Shown here piece by piece: positions 18,686-27,080 of a stretch of 64,000 nucleotides of DNA (positions are counted from its first letter, which is position 1; each line of letters opens with the position of its first letter). A model generated the notes under the pieces. That model made no database searches, was not told the DNA's origin, and saw only the letters and a list, made by a program, of their open reading frames with translations. Source of the stretch: Sphingomonas sp. Y38-1Y (GTDB lineage: Bacteria; Pseudomonadota; Alphaproteobacteria; Sphingomonadales; Sphingomonadaceae); assembly GCF_032391395.1 (NCBI RefSeq), contig NZ_CP135916.1:3503001-3567000 (forward strand). Direction: 5' to 3'. A program made the position numbers and the translations under genes.

Positions 18686-18760
18686 CACCCCGGCGCAAGC
18701 CGGGGTCCAGGGTTACTGACGCTGCGCTGCTTGGTTCTGGACCCCGGTCGCCGCCGGAGT
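18686..18760. repeat. REP-type inverted repeat, family C variant
   Basis: CACCCCGGCGCAAGCCGGGG (18686) is opposed by CTGGACCCCGGTCGCCGCCG (18737). It lies in the 204-base gap between the divergent extensin-like and cupin genes; the remainder of that gap shows nothing recognisable. Confidence 0.7.
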
Positions 18761-18786
18761 ATTGCTGAGCCGTCAGGAGAAGCCGA

Positions 18787-19215
18787 ATGACCGACGCGGA
18801 CGCCCTGATCGCCGCATTGAACCTCGCGCCGCATCCAGAAGGCGGCTGGTACCGCGAGACCTGGCGCGCATCAGCGGCATCGGGCGAACGCGCGTCCGCA
18901 ACCGCGATCCTGTTCCTGCTGAAGGCCGGCGAGCGGTCGCACTGGCACCGCGTCGATGCGACCGAGCTGTGGCTGTGGCACGCCGGCCATCCGCTCGCGC
19001 TCTCGCGGGCCGACAGCGATGCCCGCCCTGCCGAGACGCTGCGGCTCGGCTCCGACATCCTCGCCGGCGAACACCCACAGCTTCGGATCGAGCCCGGGCA
19101 GTGGCAGGCGGCGTATGCCGACCGCGGCTGGACGCTGGTCAGCTGCGTCGTCTCGCCCGGCTTCGACTTCGCCGGCTTCGAGCTCGCGCGGCCCGGCTGG
19201 GCGCCCGGCCGGTAA
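18787..19215 (+). CDS. Cupin-5 (DUF985) protein
   Basis: 142 residues. Start and spacing fit the family (AGGAGAAGCCGA precedes the ATG). The single cupin domain shows LAPHPEGGWYRETWRA, ATAILFLLKAGERSHWHRVD, LWLWHAGHPL and GWTLVSCVVSPGFDFAGFEL, all typical of DUF985. The fold is a small beta-barrel, often metal-binding, and the function is not established. It is convergent with the CitE-type gene, with 3 bases between stops. Confidence 0.85.
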   Translation: MTDADALIAALNLAPHPEGGWYRETWRASAASGERASATAILFLLKAGERSHWHRVDATELWLWHAGHPLALSRADSDARPAETLRLGSDILAGEHPQLRIEPGQWQAAYADRGWTLVSCVVSPGFDFAGFELARPGWAPGR

Positions 19216-19218
19216 CGC

Positions 19219-20040
19219 TCAGCCCGCGCGCGCGAGCAGCGCCTGCGCCTGCTTGAGGTGCGGCGCGTCGACCATGCGGCCGTCGAGCTGAAGTGCGCCC
19301 GCCCCCGGCGCCGCGGCGAACGCATCGACGATCCGCTGAGCGTCGGCGATCGCTTCGGCGGACGGCGTGAAGGCGGCGTTGATCGCCGCGACCTGGGCCG
19401 GATGGATCGCCATCATGCCGGTGAAGCCGTCGCGCGCGCCCGCCGCGGCATAGCGCGCCAGCCCCGCTTCGTCCCTGATCGCCGGAAACACCGTCTCGAT
19501 CGCCGCCACCCCGGCGGCGTGCGCGCCGAACAACGTCAGCGCGCGGACCATGCGATAGGGATCGGTGTAGCTGCCATCCTCGTGTCGGCTGTTCGTCGCG
19601 CCGATCGCCGCGGGCAGATCCTCCGCGCCCCAGGTCAGCCCCGCGAGCCGGTCCGCGACCGAGCCGTAATCGCCGAGCGCGAACACCGCCCGCGGCGTTT
19701 CCGTCGCGATCGGCAGGATCGGCGGCGGCTCGGCCCCGAGCAGTGCCGCCAGCGCCTCGACACTCGCGGCGCCCTCGGCTTTCGGCAGCACCACGCCATC
19801 GGCATGGCGCGCGATCTCGGCATCGGCCGCCACCCATTCGCCGCCGAGCGGATTGACGCGGACGAAGATGCGGGCGGGATGCCGCCCTTGCAGGAACGCC
19901 GCCACGGCTTCTCGCGCCCGTGCTTTGGCATCGGGCACAACCGAATCCTCCAGATCGAGGATCAACGCGTCGGCGCCCGAGGCGATCGCCTTTTCGAACC
20001 GCTCGGGCCGGTCGCCCGGGACGAACAGCATCGACCTCAT
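19219..20040 (-). CDS. CitE-like (HpcH/HpaI family) acyl-CoA lyase
   Basis: 273 residues. TIM-barrel family of citrate lyase beta, malyl-CoA and citramalyl-CoA lyases. Seen: SMLFVPGDRPERFEKA, ILDLEDSV (acidic metal/substrate site), RVNPLG, LPKAEG, PIATETPRAVFALG (metal-binding Glu) and GAEDLPAAIGA. It forms an ATGA overlap with the MaoC-type gene upstream, and the pair sits in the leucine/isovalerate cluster. A lyase acting on a hydroxyacyl-CoA made by the MaoC hydratase is a reasonable inference; the exact substrate is unknown. Confidence 0.85.
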   Translation of the reverse strand: MRSMLFVPGDRPERFEKAIASGADALILDLEDSVVPDAKARAREAVAAFLQGRHPARIFVRVNPLGGEWVAADAEIARHADGVVLPKAEGAASVEALAALLGAEPPPILPIATETPRAVFALGDYGSVADRLAGLTWGAEDLPAAIGATNSRHEDGSYTDPYRMVRALTLFGAHAAGVAAIETVFPAIRDEAGLARYAAAGARDGFTGMMAIHPAQVAAINAAFTPSAEAIADAQRIVDAFAAAPGAGALQLDGRMVDAPHLKQAQALLARAG

Positions 20041-20486
20041 GCGCGCGACTTCAGGAGTGCCGACCGCAGGCAGCGGCAGACGACCTCGTCCCGCTGGTTG
20101 AGCATCTCATGCCGCCAGGTGACGATCCCCTGCCCCGGCCGCGACTTCGACGGGCGAAGCTCGGTCACCTCGCTCGTCGCGCGCAGCGTGTCGCCGATGA
20201 ACACCGGCGCGGGCATGACGAGCTGGTCGTAGCCGAGATTGGCGACCAGGCTGCCGAGCGTCGTCTCGCCGACGCTCAGCCCCACCATCAGCGCGAAGGT
20301 GAAGGTGCCGTTGACGAGGATGCGCCCGAACTCCGACGCCCTCGCCGCCTCCGCGTCCAGATGCAGCGGCTGCGGATTGTGGGTCATGGTGGAGAACAGG
20401 AGATTGTCGGTCTCGGTCACGGTGCGACGGATCTCATGCTCGATCCGATCGCCCACCTGCCATTCGTCGAAGAAACGTCCTGCCAT
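20037..20486 (-). CDS. MaoC-like hot-dog acyl-CoA hydratase
   Basis: 149 residues from ATG 20486 (MAGRFFDEW). MaoC hydratase fold: FDEWQVGDRI, TETDNLLFSTMTHNPQPLHLD, GRILVNGTFTFALMVGLSV and FIGDTLRATSEV. The N-P-x-H-x-D cluster is the family's catalytic Asp/His region. Members hydrate enoyl-CoA or mesaconyl-type CoA esters. The frame extends upstream to 20648, but that stretch merely translates the REP at 20510–20579 and is not expected to be protein. The stop overlaps the citE-like start. Confidence 0.85.
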   Translation of the reverse strand: MAGRFFDEWQVGDRIEHEIRRTVTETDNLLFSTMTHNPQPLHLDAEAARASEFGRILVNGTFTFALMVGLSVGETTLGSLVANLGYDQLVMPAPVFIGDTLRATSEVTELRPSKSRPGQGIVTWRHEMLNQRDEVVCRCLRSALLKSRA

Positions 20487-20509
20487 CCTACTTACCTTGG
20501 ACCTTCCGA

Positions 20510-20579
20510 ACCGTTCGCCCTGAGCTTGGCGAAGGGCGTGTTCCGGGACACGTGCTTCGACAAGCTCAGCACGAACGGA
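20510..20579. repeat. REP-type inverted pair, family B
   Basis: CGTTCGCCCTGAGCTTGGCG (20512) is opposed by GCTTCGACAAGCTCAGCACG (20553). It lies directly after the mccA stop and before the MaoC-type gene, inside a presumed operon. Confidence 0.85.
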
Positions 20580-20580
20580 T

Positions 20581-22467
20581 TTAGGGTTCCGCCCGCTCGA
20601 TCCGCGCGAGCAGCGCCTCGACCTGCACCTGCCCGCCCGCGACCGCATTGAGCTCGGCCACGGTTCCGGCGAACGGCGCGGTCAGCGTGTGCTCCATCTT
20701 CATCGCCTCGAGCGTCAGCAGCTTCTGGCCCTTGGTCACGGCATCGCCCGCCGCCACCTCGACCGACAGCACGCGGCCGGGCATCGGCGCGAGGATCGCA
20801 CCATCGGCAGCCGCGCCGGCGCCGGTCCCGCCCGCCCGCCAGCGGGTGAAGGCGAACGCGCTCCCCGCCTCGACGATGACGAGTGTGTCGTCGACCAGCC
20901 GGCCCGCCGTCTCCGGCTCGCCCGCAAGCAGGTCGACGTCGCGATGCGTGGTCCCGGTCGCCACGGTCAGTCGGCTGCGCGGAGCGGCGTTCAGGCGGAT
21001 CGGCCCGATCTCGGCCCAGGCGCCGCCCGACGCCGTGATATCGCTCTCGGCCCAAGCCAGCGTGTGCGCCGCCGCCGTCCACACCGCCTCGCTGGGCTCG
21101 CTGGCGGGGAGCAGATCGTCGAGATGCGCGGCGATGAACCCGGTGTCGATGGCACCCGATCCGAAGCCCGGATGGCGCAGCGCGCGGACGATGAAGCCGG
21201 CATTGGTTGCGACCGGCCAGACGCCGACGCCCTCGACCTCGTCGGCAAGCAGCTCGATCGCCGCCTCGCGATCGGCCGCATGGACGACCAGCTTGGCGAT
21301 CATCGGATCGTAGAACGGCGTCACCGCATCGCCCTCGACCACCCCCGTTTCGACGCGCAACGCGCCGTGCGGCAGGTCGAGGACCGAGAGCGCGCCCGTC
21401 GAGGGAAGGAAGCCGCTGGCCGGGTTCTCCGCATAGAGCCGCGCCTCGATCGCATGCCCGTCGATCGACAGCTCGTCCTGCCGCTTGGGCAGCGGTTCGC
21501 CCGATGCCACGCGCAGCTGCCACTCGACCAGGTCGACGCCGGTGATCTCCTCGGTCACCGGATGCTCGACCTGGAGGCGGGTGTTCATTTCCATGAACCA
21601 GATGCGGTCGGCGGACAGGCCTTCGCTCGCATCGGCGATGAACTCGATCGTGCCCGCGCCGACATAGTCGACCGCCTTTGCCGCGCGCACGGCGGCGGCG
21701 CAGATCGCCTGCCGCGTCGCCTCGTCCATGCCGGGCGCGGGCGCTTCCTCGATCACCTTCTGGTGGCGGCGCTGGAGCGAGCAGTCGCGCTCGAACAGGT
21801 GAACGACGTTGCCGTGCGTGTCGCCGAACACCTGCACCTCGATATGCCGGGGCGACAGAACGTATTTCTCGATCAGCACGCGATCGTCGCCAAAGCTCGC
21901 CGCCGCCTCGCGCTGGCAGGAGGCGAGCGCGTCGAGGAAGTCCGCCGATGCATCGACGCGGCGCATTCCCTTACCGCCGCCGCCCGCCACCGCCTTGATG
22001 AGCACGGGATAGCCGATCGCATCGGCCTCCGCCTTCAGCCGTTCGGGCGACTGGTCCGCGCCCAGATAGCCGGGCGTCACCGGCACGCCCGCCTCTGCCA
22101 TCAGCGTCTTGGCCGCATCCTTGAGGCCCATCGCCCGGATCGAATGCGGCGTGGCGCCAACCCAGATCAGCCCCGCGGCGGCCACCGCCTCGGCGAACTC
22201 GGCATTTTCGGACAGGAAGCCGTAGCCTGGATGGATCGCCTCAGCGCCGGTCGCCTTGGCCGCGGCGATGATCTTCTCACCGACAAGATAGCTTTCGCGC
22301 GCCGGCGAGGGGCCGATATGCACCGCCTCGTCGGCTTGGGCGGCGTGCAGCGCGCCGGCGTCGGCGTCGGAATAAACCGCGACGGTGCGGATGCCCATCG
22401 CGCGTGCGGTGCGGATGATGCGGCACGCGATCTCGCCGCGATTGGCGATGAGGAGGGAGCGGATCAT
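20581..22467 (-). CDS. mccA: 3-methylcrotonyl-CoA carboxylase alpha (biotin-carrying) subunit
   Basis: 628 residues from ATG 22467 (MIRSLLIANRGEIACRI), preceded by AAGGA at good spacing. Order: biotin carboxylase N-domain, ATP-grasp (KAVAGGGGKGMR; FMEMNTRLQVEHPVTEEITG), carboxylase C-domain, linker, and a biotinyl domain with the biotin lysine in EAMKMEH near residue 590. Carboxylates biotin and, with MccB, converts 3-methylcrotonyl-CoA to 3-methylglutaconyl-CoA. Assignment over propionyl-/acetyl-CoA carboxylase rests on the neighbours IVD and MccB. The frame is open upstream through a DUF559 ORF with no stop, so a longer fused product is formally possible. Confidence 0.9.
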   Translation of the reverse strand: MIRSLLIANRGEIACRIIRTARAMGIRTVAVYSDADAGALHAAQADEAVHIGPSPARESYLVGEKIIAAAKATGAEAIHPGYGFLSENAEFAEAVAAAGLIWVGATPHSIRAMGLKDAAKTLMAEAGVPVTPGYLGADQSPERLKAEADAIGYPVLIKAVAGGGGKGMRRVDASADFLDALASCQREAAASFGDDRVLIEKYVLSPRHIEVQVFGDTHGNVVHLFERDCSLQRRHQKVIEEAPAPGMDEATRQAICAAAVRAAKAVDYVGAGTIEFIADASEGLSADRIWFMEMNTRLQVEHPVTEEITGVDLVEWQLRVASGEPLPKRQDELSIDGHAIEARLYAENPASGFLPSTGALSVLDLPHGALRVETGVVEGDAVTPFYDPMIAKLVVHAADREAAIELLADEVEGVGVWPVATNAGFIVRALRHPGFGSGAIDTGFIAAHLDDLLPASEPSEAVWTAAAHTLAWAESDITASGGAWAEIGPIRLNAAPRSRLTVATGTTHRDVDLLAGEPETAGRLVDDTLVIVEAGSAFAFTRWRAGGTGAGAAADGAILAPMPGRVLSVEVAAGDAVTKGQKLLTLEAMKMEHTLTAPFAGTVAELNAVAGGQVQVEALLARIERAEP

Positions 22468-22860
22468 GCGATGTCCTTCAGCACCTCCCCGGAACGGGGA
22501 GGGGGACCGCTCGCCAAGGGCGAGGGGTGGAGGGGTGCGCGCCGCGGCGCGCTCGACGATAGCGGCGATGACGCCGTCGAGGTTGCCCATTACATCCGGG
22601 GCGGCGATCCGGATCGTTTCGAAGCCCTGAACGGCGAGCCATTCGTCACGTCGCTGATCGTGGATTGGACGATCGCCGCGATTGTGAGCCTCGCCATCGA
22701 CTTCGATCGCGAGACGAGCGGAAAGACAGGCAAAGTCGAGGCAGTAGAAGCCGAGTGGATGCTGGCGCCTGAACTTCAATCCTCCCGGGCGCTTGCGCAG
22801 TTCGCGCCAGAGCAACACCTCGGGCAGGTTGCCGCTACGTCGTTCGCGGCGTGCCAGCAT
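22468..22860 (-). CDS. DUF559 (PD-(D/E)xK nuclease-fold) ORF, open in frame into mccA
   Basis: 131 codons from ATG 22860 to the mccA start. The sequence matches the DUF559/Vsr-like family: LPEVLLWRELRKRPGGLKF, RRQHPLGFYCLDFACLSARL, AIEVDGEAHN, RRDEWLAVQGFETIRI and VMGNLDGVIAAI. Candidate catalytic residues are Asp42, Glu53 and Asp55, a plausible PD-ExK set. The last 25 or so codons ([17 protein letters not shown]) are simply the REP read as protein. There is no stop before mccA, which is in the same frame, so the ORF either reads into MccA or is a relic that has lost its stop. It is flanked by inverted REP copies at 22481–22537 and 22899–22953. Confidence 0.7.
22481..22537. repeat. REP family D, left copy flanking the DUF559 ORF
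   Basis: Begins GCACCTCCCCGGAACGGGGA, continues through GGGGGACCGCTCG and ends GTGGAGGGGTGC. The inverted copy at 22899–22953 matches over the first ~29 bases and again at the GTGGAGGGG end; the middle differs. It contains the hairpin CTCCCCGGAACGGGGAG. Confidence 0.85.
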
Positions 22861-22898
22861 TTTTGCCGATGCGGAGGCGCGCAGGGCAGGCGGCACGA

Positions 22899-22953
22899 CC
22901 CCTCCACCATTCGGCTGCGCCGAACGGTCCCCCTCCCCGTTCCGGGGAGGTGC
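22899..22953. repeat. REP family D, right (inverted) copy flanking the DUF559 ORF
   Basis: Reverse complement of the 22481 copy: it reads CCCCTCCACC first and ends GTTCCGGGGAGGTGC. It sits 17 bases from the mccB stop. The two copies bracket about 360 bases containing the DUF559 coding core. Confidence 0.85.
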
Positions 22954-22970
22954 TTTGGCCGCCCCCACCC

Positions 22971-24572
22971 TCACATCCGGAACACGCCAAACGACGGCCG
23001 CTCCGGCACCGGCGCGTTGAGGCTTGCCGCCAGCGCCAGCCCGAGCACGTCGCGCGTCTGCACGGGATCGACGATGCCGTCGTCCCACAGTCGCGACGTC
23101 GCGTGCCAGGGATTACCCTCGTCCTCGTATCGCTGGCGGATCGGCGCCTTGAACGCCTCCGCCTCCTCCGGCGACCAGCCGGCCGCATCGCGGTGGACGG
23201 TGGCGAGGACCGAGGCTGCCTGCTCGCCGCCCATCACGCTGATCCGGCTATTGGGCCAGCTGAACAGGAAGCGGGGGGAATAGGCGCGCCCGCACATCCC
23301 GTAATTGCCCGCGCCAAAGCTGCCGCCGATCAGCACGGTCAGCTTGGGCACGCTCGCCGTCGCGACCGCGGTGACGAGCTTGGCGCCGTGCTTGGCGATC
23401 CCCTCCGCCTCGTACTTGCCGCCGACCATGAAGCCGGAGATGTTCTGGAGGAACAGGAGCGGCACGCGCCGCTGGCAGGCGAGCTCGATGAAGTGCGCGC
23501 CCTTGACCGCACTTTCGCTGAACAGCACGCCGTTGTTGGCGAGGATCGCGACGGGCATGCCCCAGATATGCGCGAAGCCGCAGACCAGGCTCGACCCGTA
23601 CAGCGCCTTGAACTCGTGGAACTCGCTGCCATCGACCAGCCGCGCGATCACCTCGTGCACATCGTACGGCGCACGCACGTCCTGCGGCACGATACCGTAG
23701 AGCTCATCGGCGGCATATTTCGGCGCGCGCGGCTCGCGGAGCGTCAACCCGTGGGCAAGATCGGCGGGCAAAGTCGAGACGATGTCGCGGACGATCGTCA
23801 GCGCATGCTCGTCATTCTCGGCGACATGGTCGACCACGCCCGATCGCCGGCCGTGCAGGTCGCCGCCGCCCAGATCCTCGGCGCTGATCTCCTCCCCCGT
23901 CGCCGCCTTCACCAGCGGCGGGCCGGCGAGGAAGATCGTGCCCTGATTACGGACGATGACACTCTCGTCGCTCATTGCGGGGACATAGGCGCCGCCCGCG
24001 GTGCAACTGCCCATCACGCAGGCGATCTGGGCGATGCCCTTGGCACTCATGTTCGCCTGGTTGAAGAAGATCCGGCCGAAATGCTCGCGATCGGGGAACA
24101 CCTCGGCCTGGTGCGGCAGGTTGGCTCCGCCCGAATCGACCAGATAGATGCACGGCAGCCGGTTCGCCTCGGCGATCTCCTGCGCGCGCAGATGCTTCTT
24201 CACCGTCATTGGGAAGTAGGTGCCGCCCTTCACCGTCGCGTCGTTGGCGACGATCATGACCGACCGGCCAGACACGCGGCCGATGCCGGCGATCACGCCG
24301 GCGCCGGGCACCTCGCCGTCATAGAGGTCGAACGCGGCAAGCTGGCCGATCTCGAGGAACGGCGATCCGGGGTCGAGCAGGCGCTCCACCCGTTCGCGGG
24401 GAAGGAGCTTGCCGCGCGCCGTATGCTTCGCTCGCGCCGTCTCGCTGCCGCCAAGCCCGGCCTTGGCGACGTCGGCGCGGAGCCGCTCGGCCAGCGCGCG
24501 GTTGTGCGCGGCGTTGGCACGAAAGGTGTCGCTGTCCGGCTGGACGGCGGTGGAGAGGACGGGGGCGGTCAA
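22971..24572 (-). CDS. mccB: 3-methylcrotonyl-CoA carboxylase beta (carboxyltransferase) subunit
   Basis: 533 residues if started at TTG 24572, which has GGGGAGG five bases upstream; the longer frame from 24632 only adds REP-encoded residues ([11 protein letters not shown]...). Carboxyltransferase fold with the acyl-CoA site near [34 protein letters not shown], and the second half [40 protein letters not shown] and [19 protein letters not shown]. Transfers the carboxyl group from MccA-biotin to 3-methylcrotonyl-CoA. Neighbours IVD and MccA support the substrate. A TTG start is uncommon; the true start deserves care. Confidence 0.92.
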   Translation of the reverse strand: MTAPVLSTAVQPDSDTFRANAAHNRALAERLRADVAKAGLGGSETARAKHTARGKLLPRERVERLLDPGSPFLEIGQLAAFDLYDGEVPGAGVIAGIGRVSGRSVMIVANDATVKGGTYFPMTVKKHLRAQEIAEANRLPCIYLVDSGGANLPHQAEVFPDREHFGRIFFNQANMSAKGIAQIACVMGSCTAGGAYVPAMSDESVIVRNQGTIFLAGPPLVKAATGEEISAEDLGGGDLHGRRSGVVDHVAENDEHALTIVRDIVSTLPADLAHGLTLREPRAPKYAADELYGIVPQDVRAPYDVHEVIARLVDGSEFHEFKALYGSSLVCGFAHIWGMPVAILANNGVLFSESAVKGAHFIELACQRRVPLLFLQNISGFMVGGKYEAEGIAKHGAKLVTAVATASVPKLTVLIGGSFGAGNYGMCGRAYSPRFLFSWPNSRISVMGGEQAASVLATVHRDAAGWSPEEAEAFKAPIRQRYEDEGNPWHATSRLWDDGIVDPVQTRDVLGLALAASLNAPVPERPSFGVFRM

Positions 24573-24575
24573 ACG

Positions 24576-24710
24576 ATCCTCCCCGGCACGGGGAGGAAGA
24601 CCATGCGAAGCATGGTGGAGGGGGATGGCCAAGAGCGGAACGCCTGCGGCAGCCCCCCTCCACCACGCCCTGCGGGCGCGGTCCCCCTCCCCGTTTCGGG
24701 GAGGATCAAC
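24576..24710. repeat. REPIN-like pair of family D repeats
   Basis: Two inverted copies, GATCCTCCCCGGCACGGGGA (24575) and CCCCTCCCCGTTTCGGGGAGG (24684–24704), with CATGGTGGAGGGGGATGG and CCCCCTCCACCACG inside. They fill the gap between the IVD and mccB genes. Same outline as the DUF559-flanking copies but with no gene between them. Confidence 0.85.
24578..24584 (-). promoter_or_regulatory. Shine-Dalgarno of mccB supplied by a REP end
   Basis: GGGGAGG on the minus strand, five bases before the TTG start of mccB. These bases are the outer hairpin arm of the family D repeat, so the repeat both folds and serves as the likely ribosome-binding site. Confidence 0.55.
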
Positions 24711-24717
24711 ACACCCC

Positions 24718-25887
24718 TCACTGCGCCACCCGCTCGGGCGCGCCGATCAGCTCGCGCCCGATCAGCATCCGCCGAATCTCGTTGGTCCCCGCACCGATGT
24801 CGAGCAGCTTGGCGTCGCGCAGGAACCGCTCGACGGGCCAGTCCTTGGTATAGCCAGCCCCACCCAGCGCCTGCACCGCTTCGCCAGCGACCTTGAAGGC
24901 ATTCTCGCTCGCCAGCAGGATCGCGCCCGCCGCATCGAAGCGCGTCGTCCGCCCCGCATCGCACGACCTTGCCACCGCATAGACATAGGCGCGCGCCGAA
25001 TTGAGCGCGACATACATGTCGGCGACCTTGGCCTGCATCAGCTGGAAGCTGCCGATCGGCTGACCGAACTGCTTGCGTTCGCGAAGATAGGGCAGCACGA
25101 CATCCAGGCACGCCTGCATGAGCCCAAGCTGGATGCCCGCCAGCACCGTCCGCTCATAATCGAGGCCCGACATCAGCACCGCGACGCCGCCATTCTCCGG
25201 CCCCATCACATTGTCGGCAGGCACGAAGCAGTCGTCGAACACCAGCTCGGCGGTCGGCGAGCCGCGCATCCCCATCTTGTCGATCTTCTGCCCGATCGAG
25301 AAGCCGGGCATGTCCTTCCCGATCAGGAACGTCGTGATCCCGCGCGACCCCTCGCCCGTCTTGGCATAGACGACGAGCGTGTCGGCATAGGCCGCGTTGG
25401 TGATCCAGAATTTGGTGCCGTTGAGCCGCCACCCGCCCTCGACCGGGGCGGCCTTGAGCTTCATCGAGACGACGTCGGACCCGGCCCCCGCCTCCGACAT
25501 CGCCAGCGACCCGACATGCTCGCCGGAGATGAGCTTGGGCAGATACTTGGCCTTCTGCTCCGGGTTGGCCCAGCGCGCGATCTGGTTGACGCACAGGTTC
25601 GAATGCGCGCCATAGCTGAGCCCGATTGAGGCGGAGGCGCGCGCCACTTCCTCGCACGCGACGACATGCTCCAGATAGCCGAGCCCAAGCCCGCCATCTG
25701 CCTCCGCCACGGTCAGCCCGTGCAGGCCGAGCTCGCCCATCGGCGCCCACAGCTCGTCGCGCGGGAACCAGTCCTCGGCATCGATGCGGGCAGCGAGCGG
25801 CGCGATGCGGTCGGACGCGAAGCGCTGCGTCACGTCGCGGATCATGTCGGCGCTTTCGCCGAGCGCGAAGTCGAAATCGGGGGTCAT
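24718..25887 (-). CDS. ivd: Isovaleryl-CoA dehydrogenase
   Basis: 389 residues. Acyl-CoA dehydrogenase oxidising isovaleryl-CoA to 3-methylcrotonyl-CoA with FAD, passing electrons to ETF. Seen: [45 protein letters not shown], and the catalytic base Glu245 in [13 protein letters not shown], a position used by isovaleryl-CoA dehydrogenases rather than by medium/short-chain enzymes. The C-terminus has [20 protein letters not shown] and [13 protein letters not shown]. First gene of the minus-strand leucine cluster, divergent from the LysR gene with 85 bases between them. Confidence 0.92.
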   Translation of the reverse strand: MTPDFDFALGESADMIRDVTQRFASDRIAPLAARIDAEDWFPRDELWAPMGELGLHGLTVAEADGGLGLGYLEHVVACEEVARASASIGLSYGAHSNLCVNQIARWANPEQKAKYLPKLISGEHVGSLAMSEAGAGSDVVSMKLKAAPVEGGWRLNGTKFWITNAAYADTLVVYAKTGEGSRGITTFLIGKDMPGFSIGQKIDKMGMRGSPTAELVFDDCFVPADNVMGPENGGVAVLMSGLDYERTVLAGIQLGLMQACLDVVLPYLRERKQFGQPIGSFQLMQAKVADMYVALNSARAYVYAVARSCDAGRTTRFDAAGAILLASENAFKVAGEAVQALGGAGYTKDWPVERFLRDAKLLDIGAGTNEIRRMLIGRELIGAPERVAQ

Positions 25888-25968
25888 GTCCTCTCCCGGA
25901 ATGCCGGTTTCCGAACACTCTAGCGGGTCGGCAGTTGCGTGGGAAATTGATGCCGGCGGATCGAGGCG

Positions 25969-25983
25969 ATAGATGGCATCTAT
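25969..25983. promoter_or_regulatory. Perfect 7-1-7 palindrome with LysR T-N11-A form
   Basis: ATAGATGGCATCTAT, a perfect dyad around one base. It contains T-N11-A (T25970, A25982), the classical LysR-type operator form, and lies across the start of the LysR gene and near the IVD promoter region. A self-regulatory operator is inferred. Confidence 0.5.
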
Positions 25984-26839
25984 GATCGACCGCTATCTGC
26001 TGCGCTATTTTCTGGGCGTCGTCGATCATGGCAACTTCTCGCGCGCCGCCCGTGCGGCCGGCGTTTCGCAGCCGACGCTGTCGGCGGGCATCGCCAAGCT
26101 GGAACGGCTGGTCGGCGCGCCGGTGCTCGAACGCGACAGCCGCCGTGTCGAGCTGACGCCCGCGGGCACGCGCCTCCTCACCCACGCCCGCCGGATCGAG
26201 GCCGAGTTCGCCGAGGCCGAGCGCGCCGCCGCCGACGCCGCGCCCGCCCGTCTGGTGCGGATCGGCATCGCGCCGTCGCTGCCGGTGGCGCTGGTCGAGC
26301 GCGCGGTCGCCGCCGCCCGCACGGCCGCCCCGGACGAGCGGTTGGAACTGGTCGAGGGCACCCGCCGCGACCTCATCGCCCGGCTCGACCGCCGCCGCCT
26401 CGATGCCGTCGTCGCGCCCGCCGAAGGGACGTTCACCGGCGAACTGCTGTTCGAGGAGGGCTATGCCGTCGCGATGCCCGCCGGCCACCGCCTTGCAGCG
26501 CGCGAGCGCGTCACCGCCGACGACCTCGCCGACGAGACGATGCTGGTCCGCCGCCATTGCGAGGCGCTGGCCGCGGTCAGCCGCTACTTCACCGACCGCG
26601 GCGTCCGCCCCTTCATGGCCGCGCGCACGACCAACGACGAATGGGCGCTCGCGCATGTCCGCGCGGGGCTCGGCATCACGGTGATGCCCGCGTGCTTCGC
26701 AGGTCCCGGCATCGCGATGGCGGAGTTGGCCGGCTTCGACCGGCGGCGGCGCGTGGCGATGCTGGTGGACCCGGAAGGCGCAGCCAGGGCGGGCGCGTCG
26801 CGGAGTTATCGGGCGATGCGGGATGCGTTGCGAACCTGA
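25982..26839 (+). CDS. LysR-family transcriptional regulator
   Basis: 285 residues from ATG 25982 (MIDRYLLRYFLGVVDHG); ATG 25973 three codons upstream is the alternative and would add MAS. The N-terminal winged helix shows GNFSRAARAAGVSQPTLSAG and IAKLERLVGAPVLERDSRRV. The effector domain follows with IGIAPSLPVALVERAV, RRRLDAVVAPAEG and GLGITVMPACF. It is transcribed away from the IVD gene, a typical regulator–target layout, so control of the leucine/isovalerate cluster is a fair guess. Confidence 0.88.
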   Translation: MIDRYLLRYFLGVVDHGNFSRAARAAGVSQPTLSAGIAKLERLVGAPVLERDSRRVELTPAGTRLLTHARRIEAEFAEAERAAADAAPARLVRIGIAPSLPVALVERAVAAARTAAPDERLELVEGTRRDLIARLDRRRLDAVVAPAEGTFTGELLFEEGYAVAMPAGHRLAARERVTADDLADETMLVRRHCEALAAVSRYFTDRGVRPFMAARTTNDEWALAHVRAGLGITVMPACFAGPGIAMAELAGFDRRRRVAMLVDPEGAARAGASRSYRAMRDALRT

Positions 26840-26858
26840 CCACCTCCCCTCCGTCCGT

Positions 26859-26996
26859 GCTGAGTAGCGGCCGATTAGCCCGCAGGGCGTATCGAGGTCG
26901 CGTATCGAAGCACCGCCCCGAACACCAACATCCTTCGGTACGCCATCTCGATACGCGCCAATGCGCTACTCGACGGCTACTCAGGACGAACGGTGG
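26859..26996. repeat. Long imperfect inverted repeat, family E
   Basis: CCGTCCGTGCTGAGTAGCGG (26860) on the left and GGCTACTCAGGACGAACGG at the right end, with internal GTATCGAAGCACC and ATCTCGATACGCG. It resembles the element at 53281–53385. The rest of this 241-base gap (to 27080) shows no gene. Confidence 0.65.
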
Positions 26997-27080
26997 GGGA
27001 CAGGATACAAATGAATCCTGTCCTGCAAGGACGGGAAGCGCGGTGAGGCCGCAAGCGCCGCATTCGCAAATCGCCCGCCC

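Noticed and set aside
20487..20648. N-terminal extension of the MaoC-like protein
   Set aside because: It translates the family B repeat (VRAELVEARV, RQAQGERF) and the end of mccA; the MaoC domain begins at MAGRFFDEW.
24573..24632. N-terminal extension of MccB ([11 protein letters not shown]...)
   Set aside because: These codons are the REP read as protein. The TTG with GGGGAGG upstream fits the normal MccB N-terminus.
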